Shown piece by piece: positions 41,034-50,175 of a stretch of DNA of 64,000 nucleotides. The stretch's first letter is position 1; each line of letters opens with the position of its first letter. The DNA comes from Candidatus Latescibacterota bacterium (GTDB lineage: Bacteria; Krumholzibacteriota; Krumholzibacteriia; WVZY01), in contig WVZY01000022.1 of the NCBI GenBank assembly GCA_011772205.1, positions 186,001-250,000 on the forward strand, in the 5' to 3' direction. The translations under genes were made by a program, and so were the position numbers. The notes beneath the pieces are model-generated. The model worked only from the letters and a program-made list of their open reading frames with translations, had not been told where the DNA came from and did not search any database.

Positions 41034-41225
41034 ATGAGCCGAAAATGCGAGGTTTGTGGCAAGGGCCCCATCGTTGGCCACAGAATCAGCCACGCGCACA
41101 ACGTCACGAAGCGGCGGTGGCTGCCCAACCTGCAGAAAATTACCTTCGAATTGAATGGCAAAGTACAAAACGCCTACGTGTGTACGTCGTGCATCCGGAC
41201 GGGGAAAATTCGAAAGGTAGTCTGA
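41034..41225 (+). CDS. rpmB: 50S ribosomal protein L28 (zinc-type)
   Basis: A 63-residue L28: [33 protein letters not shown]... It keeps two CxxC pairs (C5/C8 and C50/C53), the zinc-binding C+ form. GGAGG lies 8 nt before the ATG. Isolated plus-strand gene divergent from recG; the usual partner rpmG is not adjacent. TTGCCT-N17-TATTTT just upstream is a weak promoter candidate. Confidence 0.97.
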   Translation: MSRKCEVCGKGPIVGHRISHAHNVTKRRWLPNLQKITFELNGKVQNAYVCTSCIRTGKIRKVV

Positions 41226-41436
41226 CCATCTTGCCTCTCCAATCCCTTCCCATTCTGGCACTGCGCGATCAACCGCACTCAGACAAACGCCGTTTACCGT
41301 TAAAAAATAAACTGTGATGCACATCGCTTAAAGTTTTACATCAAGGATTCGTTCAATTCCTTAGTCACGTAACGCATTTCCGGCATGTTTCACAGCCTCC
41401 CCTTATCGATAGCATGCAGCACTGCAGGCCGTGGCG
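41226..41436. other. Intergenic region between rpmB and the RNA promoter
   Basis: No firm gene. On the minus strand a 16-codon frame (41336-41386, MPEMRYVTKELNESLM) has GGAGG 9 nt upstream and might be a tiny protein or chance. No clear terminator for rpmB is visible. Confidence 0.35.
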
Positions 41437-41465
41437 TTGACAACCGTCATTTTTGCGTCTACAAT
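41437..41465 (+). promoter_or_regulatory. Near-perfect sigma70 promoter with no protein gene behind it
   Basis: TTGACA (41437-41442), exactly 17 nt, TACAAT (41460-41465) on the plus strand: 11 of 12 consensus positions. It drives towards the 3' end of a minus-strand TPR gene. The predicted start is 41471-41472, exactly the first base of a long RNA stem. Confidence 0.75.
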
Positions 41466-41470
41466 TACTA

Positions 41471-41580
41471 TTGAAGGATTCTCGGGAAATTGTTCGCCGG
41501 TCTTATCTGGGACAAAATCTTCCCTCTTCCTGAAACCTCGTTCCAAGAAATATCGGATACGTTTCCCTGGGGTCCTTCAA
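41471..41580 (+). ncRNA. Candidate structured small RNA (~110 nt), class unknown
   Basis: Starting at the predicted +1, positions 41471-41490 can pair with 41561-41580 as a helix of 19 pairs with one mismatch (C41483/U41568). TTGAAGGA pairs with TCCTTCAA and GGGAAA with TTTCCC; the bases between pair mostly as U-G wobbles. These wobbles would be A-C mismatches on the other strand, which supports plus-strand transcription. The ~70-nt apical part includes a small hairpin (41490-41495 with 41510-41515). It does not match the SRP RNA GGAA-loop domain, tmRNA or RNase P cores; a short 6S-like rod is possible. No clear terminator; A/T-rich sequence follows. Confidence 0.45.
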
Positions 41581-41619
41581 AAATTTGTGCCCTACAGAGA
41601 TAACAGCCTCCAAACTGCA

Positions 41620-43275
41620 TTAAGCATCCTCTAAATCCATCTTTTCCACAGTACGCAGCGTCCTCGCAACCAGATTGCATGGATATCGCCCAAGGAATTT
41701 CTCAAGGAGTTGGTTTGCCTCGTTAGTGCTCCCTTCTCTCCGGAGCGCAATCACGAGACCGAACACCGCATCAGCGAAATCAGGATTTATTGAAAGACTC
41801 TCCTTGTAAGCATCCTTGGCTCGAGGAACGTCGCCCAGCCTTAAGTATATATCTCCCAATATCTTATGAAGATCCGCATAATCTCTCTGCACCTCGATCG
41901 ATTCCCCAACCAGCTTCTTGGCCCTCTTGAGATCTCCCAACCCTAACCACGCTTGTGCAAGCTTCTTTTTCGCTTCCAAATATTCTGGATTGATTTTCAG
42001 CGCTTGCTCAAAGCACTTCCTCGCAGCCTCCAAGTCACCTGATTCGAGCAACGAACATCCCAAACAACAAAATCCATCTGCGTGGCTCGGGCTGTTCTTG
42101 ACAAACTGCTCGAAGCTTTGAACTGCTTTCGACCAATTCTTCTCCTCCATACTCAAAAGCCCGAAATCGAACTTAGCCTCAGTTAATGTAGGATTGAGAT
42201 CAAGCGCGTTTCTGAACGCCCTGCTCGCATCCTCGCCTCGGCCAAGGGCATGCAAGGTGAGTCCTCGAAGGTAATGCGCTTTCGCGTAAGTCGGAGAAAT
42301 CTCGATTGCCATGTCGAAAGAGGAGAGTGCTTCGCCGAATTCACCAAGCGTGATCTGAACGATGCCATAACAACAACGGATATCGGCATACCCGGGATTG
42401 AGCTCGCAGGAGCGTTCGAGATTCCGCTTGCTTTCGAGATAATCTGCTTTGTAAAAGAGAGCTATTCCTAAATAATATATTGCTTCCATGTAGTTCGGAT
42501 TCAACTTCAGCGCTGCTTTAAATGAAGACTCGGCAGAGTCGCAATTGCCACTTTCCAGGTAGGACAGCGCGAGTTTGCAATGGAGATCCGGATAGTCCGG
42601 TTTGAGATCCACCGCTTTCTTGAAGCTATCGATCGCCGCCGGGAAATCCCCTCGGTTGAAAGCGTTTGTTCCCTCTTTCACAGCCGCTTCGTATGTGGCG
42701 TTCTCGAGCGCAGCTTTCTTGAGATCCTGGAGAACCGGTAAGTCGAACGCTTTCGAGTCGAGATGATCGATTAGGAAATGACTGAATGGATTTGGGCTGG
42801 TTCGACTCAGCTGGACAGCCCGAGAGAAACAATCCTTGGCGTTCTCGAAGTACCCGGCGTCGTGAAAAGCGATGCCCAGATAACATGTCGCTTCGGCATA
42901 ATCAGGATTTAGCTCTGTGGCCCTTCTGAGATGCTCAACAGCTTGGTCGAGATCCCCTTTCTGATGGTGTACAACACCCAGATAATAGAAGAGATCGGGA
43001 TAGTGCGGATTCTCTGCCTTCGATGCGTTGAAGTGGAACAGAGCTTTGTCCAGATTCCCCCTATAGAATTCGGCGATACCGAGCTTGGAGTGGGCCTCGG
43101 CGGCGTAAAACGCACCGAGCTTCGCGATGGGACTCGCACGGCTCTTGGACTCGGTGATCACCTCTTCCAGGGCCTTTACAGCTTTATCGTAGTCCCCTTC
43201 ATTGAAGTATTTAATGCCCTTCCGGTAGTTCTCACTCGCGGCGTTGCGGCGAAATAGTTTTGTCCAGAATGCCAC
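41620..43275 (-). CDS. Large TPR-repeat protein downstream of ftsZ
   Basis: A 551-residue protein consisting largely of tetratricopeptide repeats (about twelve, e.g. PDLFYYLGVVHHQKGDLDQAVEHLRRATELNP, ADGFCCLGCSLLESGDLEAARKCFEQALKINP). There is an N-terminal basic leader (MAFWTKLFRRNAASENYRKG) and no obvious signal peptide, so it is probably a cytoplasmic scaffold. GTG start (43273-43275) with AGGAGG 4 nt upstream. It begins 13 nt after the ftsZ stop and so is the last gene of the dcw operon, suggesting a link to division. Several unpaired Cys are present. Confidence 0.85.
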   Translation of the reverse strand: MAFWTKLFRRNAASENYRKGIKYFNEGDYDKAVKALEEVITESKSRASPIAKLGAFYAAEAHSKLGIAEFYRGNLDKALFHFNASKAENPHYPDLFYYLGVVHHQKGDLDQAVEHLRRATELNPDYAEATCYLGIAFHDAGYFENAKDCFSRAVQLSRTSPNPFSHFLIDHLDSKAFDLPVLQDLKKAALENATYEAAVKEGTNAFNRGDFPAAIDSFKKAVDLKPDYPDLHCKLALSYLESGNCDSAESSFKAALKLNPNYMEAIYYLGIALFYKADYLESKRNLERSCELNPGYADIRCCYGIVQITLGEFGEALSSFDMAIEISPTYAKAHYLRGLTLHALGRGEDASRAFRNALDLNPTLTEAKFDFGLLSMEEKNWSKAVQSFEQFVKNSPSHADGFCCLGCSLLESGDLEAARKCFEQALKINPEYLEAKKKLAQAWLGLGDLKRAKKLVGESIEVQRDYADLHKILGDIYLRLGDVPRAKDAYKESLSINPDFADAVFGLVIALRREGSTNEANQLLEKFLGRYPCNLVARTLRTVEKMDLEDA

Positions 43276-43288
43276 CTTACCTCCTGAC

Positions 43289-44458
43289 TCAATCCAACTG
43301 CTTCCTTACAAATGTCGGCACTCTGAAATTGTCCGTATTGAAAGAACGGATGCAACCATTGTCAATGACGACTCTTTCCTCTTTCTCGGCCGGTGTTTTG
43401 GGCCTGAACTCCACCACGGAGTTCTCGCCCCTGAGTATTTCTGTGAAGTTGATTTCAGGCTTGACCTTCTCTCTTACAACCTCCTTCCCGCCACTCGAAC
43501 CGAAACCGGTCGCGATCACTGTGACGTTGATTTCGTCACTCGGCATGCCACTATTGATCACCGCACCCAGGAACACGTGAGCGCCTTGACCCGCCTCACT
43601 GCTGATGATTGTCGCTGCTTTGCTCACTTGTTTCAAGCCCAGAGAGGAAGACCCTGTGACGTTCACTAGGATGCCGCTCGCTCCCTTGATCGAGATGTTA
43701 TCGAGAAGCGGGCTCGATATGGCCATTCTTGCCGCTTCTTCAGCGGCCTCATCACCTGAAGCCATACCAGTACCCATGATAGCCGAGCCGCCATTGCTCA
43801 TCACGCTTTTTACATCGGCGAAGTCCAGGTTTACAACGCCGGTCTCGGTAATCAAATCGGAAATTCCTCTGGTCGCATTCCCAAGTACCTCATCCGCTTT
43901 GGCAAATGCCTCGAGGATCGTCGTGGTCTCATCGGAAATGTCCAACAGCTTGTCGTTGGGAATGACGATCAGTGTGTCCACTTCTTTCTTCAACTCAAGG
44001 AGACCCTCCTCCGCCTGCTGGAGCCTCTTGCCACCCTCGAAAAAGAAAGGTCTCGTGACGATCCCCACCGTCAGCGCACCGGTTTCCCGTGCGATGGAAG
44101 CGATCACCGGTGATGCCCCAGTTCCGGTGCCACCGCCCATACCGGCCGTGAGAAAAATCATGTCGGCGCCTTGGAGGCTATCCTTGATGATCTCGGCGCT
44201 CTCTTCGGCAGCCAGCCGCCCTACAGCAGGGTCACCCCCGGATCCGAGACCCTGGGTCAACTGGGCGCCGATCTGAATCCGCTGATCCGCCTCACTGGCC
44301 CGCAGGACTTGGAGGTCTGTGTTGATGGCTACGAACTCAACGCCGCTGAAAGCGTTCGCAACCATTCGATTTACCGCGTTGCCGCCGGCACCTCCAACTC
44401 CTACGACTCTGAGCACAGTGAGGTTCTTCTCCTCTTCGAGTTGCAGACGCATAGGCAT
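43289..44458 (-). CDS. ftsZ: Cell division GTPase FtsZ
   Basis: Tubulin homologue forming the Z ring; ~389 residues. It has [13 protein letters not shown], the tubulin signature [12 protein letters not shown] (~residues 107-117), the T7 loop [11 protein letters not shown], a short linker (~50 residues) and the C-terminal peptide [10 protein letters not shown] that binds FtsA/ZipA-like partners. The ATG at 44458 has GGAG 7 nt upstream, preferred over the GTG at 44464. Confidence 0.99.
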   Translation of the reverse strand: MPMRLQLEEEKNLTVLRVVGVGGAGGNAVNRMVANAFSGVEFVAINTDLQVLRASEADQRIQIGAQLTQGLGSGGDPAVGRLAAEESAEIIKDSLQGADMIFLTAGMGGGTGTGASPVIASIARETGALTVGIVTRPFFFEGGKRLQQAEEGLLELKKEVDTLIVIPNDKLLDISDETTTILEAFAKADEVLGNATRGISDLITETGVVNLDFADVKSVMSNGGSAIMGTGMASGDEAAEEAARMAISSPLLDNISIKGASGILVNVTGSSSLGLKQVSKAATIISSEAGQGAHVFLGAVINSGMPSDEINVTVIATGFGSSGGKEVVREKVKPEINFTEILRGENSVVEFRPKTPAEKEERVVIDNGCIRSFNTDNFRVPTFVRKQLD

Positions 44459-44479
44459 AACCACGCTCCTTTCTTTCAG

Positions 44480-45721
44480 CTAAATGAAACTTGCTATTGC
44501 CCTTTTGATCTGACCAAGTGAATTTCTCCACCACCCACTGATCGATTTCCGCTCCCGCCCTCTCTGTTCCATCTCCCCATCATATAAAAGAAGGCCGACC
44601 CCCGTTGCGAACATGGGATGGCTGACCACTTCGATAAGCCCATCGACCGAACCGGGAGACCCGATTCGAACCGGAAGGTCGAAAATCTGTTCGGCGAGCT
44701 CCCTCGTGCTCTCCAGCATCGAAGAACCCCCTGTAAGCACGACCCCAGCACCGAGGGATATCTTGAAATCGTTTTTCGTGATCTGCTCGTCTATTAGAGA
44801 AAAAAGCTCCTTCATTCTCGGCTCGATGATCCCCGCTAGAAGCTGTCTTCCCACCACCCGTTTATCCTTGAAACCGATTCCGGGAACCTCGATCGTTTCA
44901 CCGGCAGGTACCATCGTGGACAGCGCGCACCCATGTCTGATCTTGATTTCTTCGGCGGATGTCTGAGCTGTCCGGAGCCCGTAGGCGATATCGCTGGTAA
45001 CGTCGTTTCCCCCCAAGCCAATAACCCCGCTCGCGTGTACTCCTTTTTCGACAATGATCATCACATCGGTAGTTCCACCCCCGATATCGATGAGCATTAC
45101 ACCGAGTTCCTGTTCCTCCTCGGTGAGAACGGCTCTGCATGATGCGAGCGGCTCGAAAATCAAATCTTGAGGCTCAACACCCGCTGACAGAAGCGCCTTA
45201 GCGATATTATCAAGAGCCGCTCGTGAAGCCGTAACCACATGCACGCGCACTTCGAGTCTCGATCCATACATCCCGGCCGGTTGCCGGATCCCTCGTTGCT
45301 CATCCACGATAAATTCCGTTGGAAGCGTGTGAATGATTTCCCGGTCGTAGGGCATCGAGAAGTTCTGCGCGACGGTGATGGCTCTGGACACGTCTTCCTT
45401 CGTGATCTCGGCTTCGAGATTGGGTATGGCCACCACTCCGCTGCTGTTCATGCTCCTGATATGCTCTCCGGCAACGCCGACGCTATAGTACTTCACCGAT
45501 ACTCCTGCCATGCGTTCCGCCTCCTTCACGGCTTTTTCGATCGAGGCGGCGGCTCCGTCGATATCGACGATGACACCATGCTTAAGCCCATCTGAAGCGG
45601 TGGTTCCGACTCCGATGACCCGGGCGATGCCGTTTCTTTTCTCCGCGATCATCGCTGAAACCTTCGTGGTCCCCATATCCAGGCTTGCAATCAAACCCAA
45701 GTCCTTTTTCACTGACGCCAC
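44480..45721 (-). CDS. ftsA: Cell division actin-like ATPase FtsA
   Basis: Membrane tether for FtsZ; 413 residues. Actin-fold motifs: SLDMGTTKVSAMIAE, a 1C domain with the SHS2 region, MLIDIGGGTTDVMII, GAGVVLTGGSSML. The C-terminal amphipathic helix (WWRNSLGQIKRAIASFI) is the membrane-targeting sequence. GTG start at 45719-45721; a second GTG nine nt later is possible. It lies between ftsQ and ftsZ as in many bacteria. Confidence 0.98.
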   Translation of the reverse strand: MASVKKDLGLIASLDMGTTKVSAMIAEKRNGIARVIGVGTTASDGLKHGVIVDIDGAAASIEKAVKEAERMAGVSVKYYSVGVAGEHIRSMNSSGVVAIPNLEAEITKEDVSRAITVAQNFSMPYDREIIHTLPTEFIVDEQRGIRQPAGMYGSRLEVRVHVVTASRAALDNIAKALLSAGVEPQDLIFEPLASCRAVLTEEEQELGVMLIDIGGGTTDVMIIVEKGVHASGVIGLGGNDVTSDIAYGLRTAQTSAEEIKIRHGCALSTMVPAGETIEVPGIGFKDKRVVGRQLLAGIIEPRMKELFSLIDEQITKNDFKISLGAGVVLTGGSSMLESTRELAEQIFDLPVRIGSPGSVDGLIEVVSHPMFATGVGLLLYDGEMEQRGRERKSISGWWRNSLGQIKRAIASFI

Positions 45722-45734
45722 CTGCCTCTCGAAT

Positions 45735-46505
45735 TTAGATTTTGTTCCGGAACACGACCTGGTCCTCGAATCTCAAATCGATGACCTTTGCTGATTGTTC
45801 TTGCTCAGTAATTGAATCCCTCAATAGAAAGTATTTCTTCAAACGATTCTCATAGTCTGAATCTCCAAGGAGCAGTGTGGAATTTTCTTTGAGCGAAACG
45901 ATGGTGATCCCCCCCGTACCGACTTTCAGCTCGGATATATCCTGTGCGAATCGTCCACCGAATCGCTTGCAATATTCGAGAGTCTCAAGCGCATCCTGGA
46001 GCCTCGCGTCCTTGCAGATTCTCCCCTCCGAGGCATCGTCTTTGGATATCCCGGTAATGATAGGAAGATCCAGTACCTGTGATAAATCATCTTCACCCAA
46101 CACCATTCCATATGCATCCACTTCGAAAAAGCGCCCCGCGAAAATCAGCGCCACGGGCTCTCGCTCCTCCACACGGCATACCACGCGATTGGGAAGTACG
46201 CGCCGGATGGTAGCCTCCCGAATTCGCGGGTGGCCAGCAATCCGCTGGGTGTAGCGATCGAGCGAGATTAACAAGATGTTCTGGCCGCGAATGTCGTCGA
46301 GTAACGTTTCGAGGACCGCCGGATTTATCCTGCAAACTCCCTCCAGTTGGATCTCTTCAACAGCCAGCCATTCCGCAGTTGTCAGATAGTTGTAAAGATG
46401 TAGCGATGAAAGGACCAACACACTGAATGCAGCAGCCGCGAGCAGACGTTTGATCGAAGCCCGCACGGCAGTTCGTTTTTGACGCCGCGTCCTGTCAATG
46501 GCCAA
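45735..46505 (-). CDS. ftsQ: Cell division protein FtsQ/DivIB
   Basis: Bitopic division protein of 256 residues. A basic N-terminus (RTRRQKRTAVRASIKR) is followed by one transmembrane helix (~22-42), a POTRA domain (WLAVEEIQLEGVCRINPAVLETLL...ISLDRYTQRIAGHPRIREATIRRVLPNRVVCRVEEREPVAL) and a FtsQ beta-domain. TTG start (46503-46505), with GGAGG 9 nt upstream, inside the last codons of murB. Confidence 0.92.
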   Translation of the reverse strand: MAIDRTRRQKRTAVRASIKRLLAAAAFSVLVLSSLHLYNYLTTAEWLAVEEIQLEGVCRINPAVLETLLDDIRGQNILLISLDRYTQRIAGHPRIREATIRRVLPNRVVCRVEEREPVALIFAGRFFEVDAYGMVLGEDDLSQVLDLPIITGISKDDASEGRICKDARLQDALETLEYCKRFGGRFAQDISELKVGTGGITIVSLKENSTLLLGDSDYENRLKKYFLLRDSITEQEQSAKVIDLRFEDQVVFRNKI

Positions 46506-47403
46506 TGATGATCACCTCCGGCCTCAGCGAAACACCGAATTTCTTTCTGACTTCTCGCTTAGCGAGATCAATAAGCGCCTCGACGTCGCTTGCCTTTGTG
46601 TTTTCACCAACGTTCAAGATAAAATTTGCATGTTTTTTTGAAATCATCGCGCCGCCGCTTCGTGTGCCTTTTAACCCGCAGGCATCTATGAGACGGCCGG
46701 CATGAGCGCCCGGGGGATTGACAAACGTGCAGCCGAAGCTCTTGCTGGAAACAGGCTGAGTTCGTTTCCGTTGCGTCGATTTCGCGAGGATTTCCTTGTT
46801 CACTTCGCCGGGCGGACAGAAAAAAGTGGCCGACAGCACAATTGCGTTGTGCGGTAGCCCGATTCGCCTGTATCCGAACTCGATCTCCCTTGCTTTGATC
46901 ACCCATACCTTGCTGTTTTCGTCGATTACTCTCAGCCGTACCAGCACATTGGAGACTTCGGACCCGTAGGCCCCCGCATTCATCCGCACCGCTCCACCCA
47001 CAGTTCCAGGTATGCCCAGCGCAAACTCGAATCCCGAACGCCCATGACTAAGGGACTTTCTTGCGAGAAGCGAAAAGGAAGCACCGGCTTCTGCGAAGAT
47101 TGTTTGCTTGTTTAACTTGATGCGTGATAAGTTGTGTCCGATTTTGATCACCATTCCTCGATAACCGCCGTCACGCACGAGAAGGTTGGATCCTTTCCCG
47201 ATAACAATGAAATCAAGATCCCTGCCCCTGGCGAGTTTGACCAGCTCGACGACCTCTCTGGAACTGCGAGGAACGGCAAAAAATTTTGCCGGCCCGCCGA
47301 CAGCGATCGTGGTATGCAGGGACATCGGCTCATCCTGTTTTATCCCTTCGCGAGAAATTTTTTCTGCATCTCTCTTGAATCGTTCAATCTCCCCTGCTTT
47401 CAT
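46495..47403 (-). CDS. murB: UDP-N-acetylenolpyruvoylglucosamine reductase
   Basis: FAD enzyme making UDP-MurNAc; ~302 residues. It shows TTIAVGGPAKFF, IGKGSNLLVRDGGYRGMVIKIG, FEFALGIPGTVGGAVRMNAGAYG, GYRRIGLPHNAIVLSATF, and the C-terminal FGCTFVNPPGAHAGRLIDACGLKG. ATG at 47403 chosen for GGGAG 8 nt upstream; it overlaps murC by 20 bp. Confidence 0.97.
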   Translation of the reverse strand: MKAGEIERFKRDAEKISREGIKQDEPMSLHTTIAVGGPAKFFAVPRSSREVVELVKLARGRDLDFIVIGKGSNLLVRDGGYRGMVIKIGHNLSRIKLNKQTIFAEAGASFSLLARKSLSHGRSGFEFALGIPGTVGGAVRMNAGAYGSEVSNVLVRLRVIDENSKVWVIKAREIEFGYRRIGLPHNAIVLSATFFCPPGEVNKEILAKSTQRKRTQPVSSKSFGCTFVNPPGAHAGRLIDACGLKGTRSGGAMISKKHANFILNVGENTKASDVEALIDLAKREVRKKFGVSLRPEVIIIGH

Positions 47404-48808
47404 CCACGGAACTCCCTGCATCCAAACGTTCCTTCTCCTTGAGACGCTCGAGCAGAGCATCACCGACTTTATAGATGTCACCCGCCCCCATCGTCAGCAC
47501 CATGTCGCCCGGCTCAACGGCCTGCGCAGCCTCTTCTATCATTGCTTCGAGCGATGGTACGTAGCGGACATCCACATTGCCTTTTTTCCGAACCTGTTCG
47601 ATAACCGTTTGCGCCGAAATTCCTTCGATCGGCTTTTCTCCCGCCGGGTAAATTTCCGTGATGAACACGCAATACGCTCCCTCGAAGCAATTCCCAAACG
47701 CTTCGGCTACCGCCTGCGTTCGCGTGTAGCGGTGCGGTTGGAACAGAACGAAAAGCCGTTTGCCAAAACTCTCTACAGCAGCCCGGATAGTGGCGGCGAT
47801 CTCCGTCGGATGGTGCCCGTAGTCATCCACAACAACCACACCACCCATGGTCCCTTTGACCTCGAACCGCCTCCCCACTCCCTCAAACGACTCCACACCC
47901 CTCTTAATGGCATCAACCTGGATGTCCATCTCCAGCCCTACAGCGATGGCCGCGAGCGCATTTCGAACATGGTGATCGCCGGGAATTCCATGCTCGACTT
48001 CCATGGTCGGCTCTCCGTGGAGATACACCTCGAATGCGCTTCCCGCACTGTCACGCCTGGAGACTCGCGCGGTGAGGTCGGCTTCGCCGCCGAGCGAATA
48101 CGTCACTTTTCTTCGTTTGATCCGTGCCATCGCATCGCAGATGTTGGGATCATCCGCGCAAAGGATGACCGATCCATAAAACGGTACCTTGTTTGCGTAT
48201 TGGATGAATCCATCCTTGATTGCATCGAGATTCTCGTAAAAATCCAGGTGCTCGAGATCGATCGTCGTAATGACCGCTATGGTCGAGGGCAGCTGGATAA
48301 AACCACCGTCGCTTTCATCCGCTTCAGCAACGATGTACCGACTGCTCCCGAGCCTCGCATTGCTACGGAGCGCTCTGAGCTTTCCACCGACAACGACTGT
48401 GGGATCCAGCCCGCCTTGTGCAAGCACCGAGGCCACGATGGATGTCGTCGATGTTTTGCCGTGGGATCCAGCAACGGTCACTGCGAACTTGAGCCGCATG
48501 AGTTCGGCAAGCATCTCAGCCCTTGGAATGATGGGAATTTCGTTTTTCCGAGCCTCTATGAGCTCAATGTTCGTCGCCTCCACAGCACTCGAATAAACGA
48601 CCACATCGGCACCGCGAATGTTTCTCTCGGCGTGCCCGCCGGCTATCTGCGCTCCCAGATGCTCGAGCCGATCGGTCAAATCGCTTTTTTTGAGATCGGA
48701 TCCGGACACTTCGAAACCTAGATTGAGGAGCACCTCCGCAATACCGCTCATGCCGATGCCGCCTATCCCGACGAAGTGAATGCGTTTTGTTCTTCCGAGG
48801 TAAACCAT
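47384..48808 (-). CDS. murC: UDP-N-acetylmuramate-L-alanine ligase
   Basis: Adds L-Ala to UDP-MurNAc; 474 residues. N-terminal IHFVGIGGIGMSGIAEVL, ATP loop VAGSHGKTSTTS, EADESDGGF, NALAAIAVGLEM, VDDYGHHPTEIAATI. The long plus-strand open frame antisense to it (47186-48721) is a shadow. Confidence 0.98.
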   Translation of the reverse strand: MVYLGRTKRIHFVGIGGIGMSGIAEVLLNLGFEVSGSDLKKSDLTDRLEHLGAQIAGGHAERNIRGADVVVYSSAVEATNIELIEARKNEIPIIPRAEMLAELMRLKFAVTVAGSHGKTSTTSIVASVLAQGGLDPTVVVGGKLRALRSNARLGSSRYIVAEADESDGGFIQLPSTIAVITTIDLEHLDFYENLDAIKDGFIQYANKVPFYGSVILCADDPNICDAMARIKRRKVTYSLGGEADLTARVSRRDSAGSAFEVYLHGEPTMEVEHGIPGDHHVRNALAAIAVGLEMDIQVDAIKRGVESFEGVGRRFEVKGTMGGVVVVDDYGHHPTEIAATIRAAVESFGKRLFVLFQPHRYTRTQAVAEAFGNCFEGAYCVFITEIYPAGEKPIEGISAQTVIEQVRKKGNVDVRYVPSLEAMIEEAAQAVEPGDMVLTMGAGDIYKVGDALLERLKEKERLDAGSSVDESRGD

Positions 48809-48833
48809 GATTGCCGTCTATTCTCTTGTCCCG

Positions 48834-50045
48834 TTATGACTCATTTGATGGACACCGTGCTCCGTTACAGTAGTGATCCGCTATAGCGAGAGTGCCTCGA
48901 TCGCTGTGAGGCGATTTCCGCAGCACATGCATTTCGCTAGGAGCGTTTTTTTTTACGAGGTCCATGATCGCTTCGGCTGCAAGGGACGCAGCGTTCGTTT
49001 TCGCCCACGATCGCATTCGATCAGACATCGCCGCGCGCTCACCTTCGTTGTCCAGCAGCCATTCGATCAACGCGGCAAGCACTTCACCGCTGAGATCAGC
49101 ATCCTCGATTGCCTTTACCGCGGCTATTTTTTCGAGCGCCGCAATGTTCTTCCGCTGGTGATCATCCGCTGCGTATGGGAAAGGTACAAACACCGTGGGA
49201 ATACCGAATGCCGCGAGTTCGAAAACCGAAGACGCCCCCGCTCTTGCCACGGCAACATCAGCGGCAGCGTACGCTTTGTTCATTTCCTCGAGAAACGGGA
49301 TCACCTTTATCCGAGAGGCGAAACTCCCCAGCTCCTGCTGAACCCACTCAAAATCCCTTTCCCCGGAGACGAAAACAAACTGTGCCTTTTCGCCTCGAGC
49401 AAGGATCTTTGCTGCTTCGGCGCCGGCCTCGTTGAGCGAGCGGGCTCCCCGGCTCCCACCAAATATCAAGACCGTTCGCTCCGGTTTGAGGCCAAAGAAT
49501 TCGAGCGCCTCGGACCGGCTGCACGTATGACGGTCCGGATCGAAGCGAAGTGGATTTCCCACAACAACGGAAGGAACACGTTCATTCAAATGCGCGCGGG
49601 ATTCTTCGTACGACAGCAGCACAAGGTTCGCGATACGTGACATCAATCTGTTCGCGAGCCCCGGAACACTGTTCTGTTCCTGGAGAATCCTTGTCTTCCG
49701 ACAGATCGCCGCCGCGGCTACAGCGGACACGCTCGCATACCCCCCCGTTCCCACCACGACATCTGGCTTGAATGAGATAATTGCTCTGATTGCCTGGATG
49801 ACGCTCCACTTGAGGATAAAGGGAGCAGCGATCTTGGATACCGCTGACTTGCCCCGCACACCTTTTCCCGGGAGAAGAACACAGGGCAATCCCAACCTTG
49901 CGAATATCCCGCCCTCGACACCCCCTTTTGCTCCGACAAAGAGCACTTCAACGTCGCCGTGAGCGGCTCTCAACGAGTGGTAAATGGCTATACCTGGATA
50001 GACATGTCCCCCCGTGCCCCCACCTGCGATCATTACGCGCAACAT
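48834..50045 (-). CDS. murG: Undecaprenyl-PP-MurNAc-pentapeptide GlcNAc transferase
   Basis: Makes lipid II at the inner face of the membrane. N-terminal IAGGGTGGHVYPGIAIY, GTGGYASVSAV, LQEQNSVPGLANRLM, IFGGSRGARSLNEAG, ARAGASSVFELAAFGIPTVFVPFPYAADDHQRKNI. At 403 residues it is ~40 longer than usual; the extra is a C-terminal tail (SEMHVLRKSPHSDRG...) of no evident fold, so a recent stop-codon shift is possible. Confidence 0.97.
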   Translation of the reverse strand: MLRVMIAGGGTGGHVYPGIAIYHSLRAAHGDVEVLFVGAKGGVEGGIFARLGLPCVLLPGKGVRGKSAVSKIAAPFILKWSVIQAIRAIISFKPDVVVGTGGYASVSAVAAAAICRKTRILQEQNSVPGLANRLMSRIANLVLLSYEESRAHLNERVPSVVVGNPLRFDPDRHTCSRSEALEFFGLKPERTVLIFGGSRGARSLNEAGAEAAKILARGEKAQFVFVSGERDFEWVQQELGSFASRIKVIPFLEEMNKAYAAADVAVARAGASSVFELAAFGIPTVFVPFPYAADDHQRKNIAALEKIAAVKAIEDADLSGEVLAALIEWLLDNEGERAAMSDRMRSWAKTNAASLAAEAIMDLVKKNAPSEMHVLRKSPHSDRGTLAIADHYCNGARCPSNES

Positions 50046-50175
50046 CCATCCTCCGTGAATACGACCAGGGAAGAATTCGAACCGAAGACAAACATGGACT
50101 CTGCTATTACCGTGGTCCAGCGCCCAGCTGATTGCATTCCAATCAATGTTGGCTTTAGAGCCTTATAGCCGCTCA

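Noticed and set aside
44600-44700. GATTCGAAC-like words here and near 50075 as tRNA T-arms
   Set aside because: The first lies inside ftsA and neither has an acceptor stem or a cloverleaf partner.
47186-48721. 511-codon plus-strand open frame antisense to murC and murB
   Set aside because: It is opposite two intact, certain genes and its product has no recognisable domain; long antisense frames are common with this codon bias.
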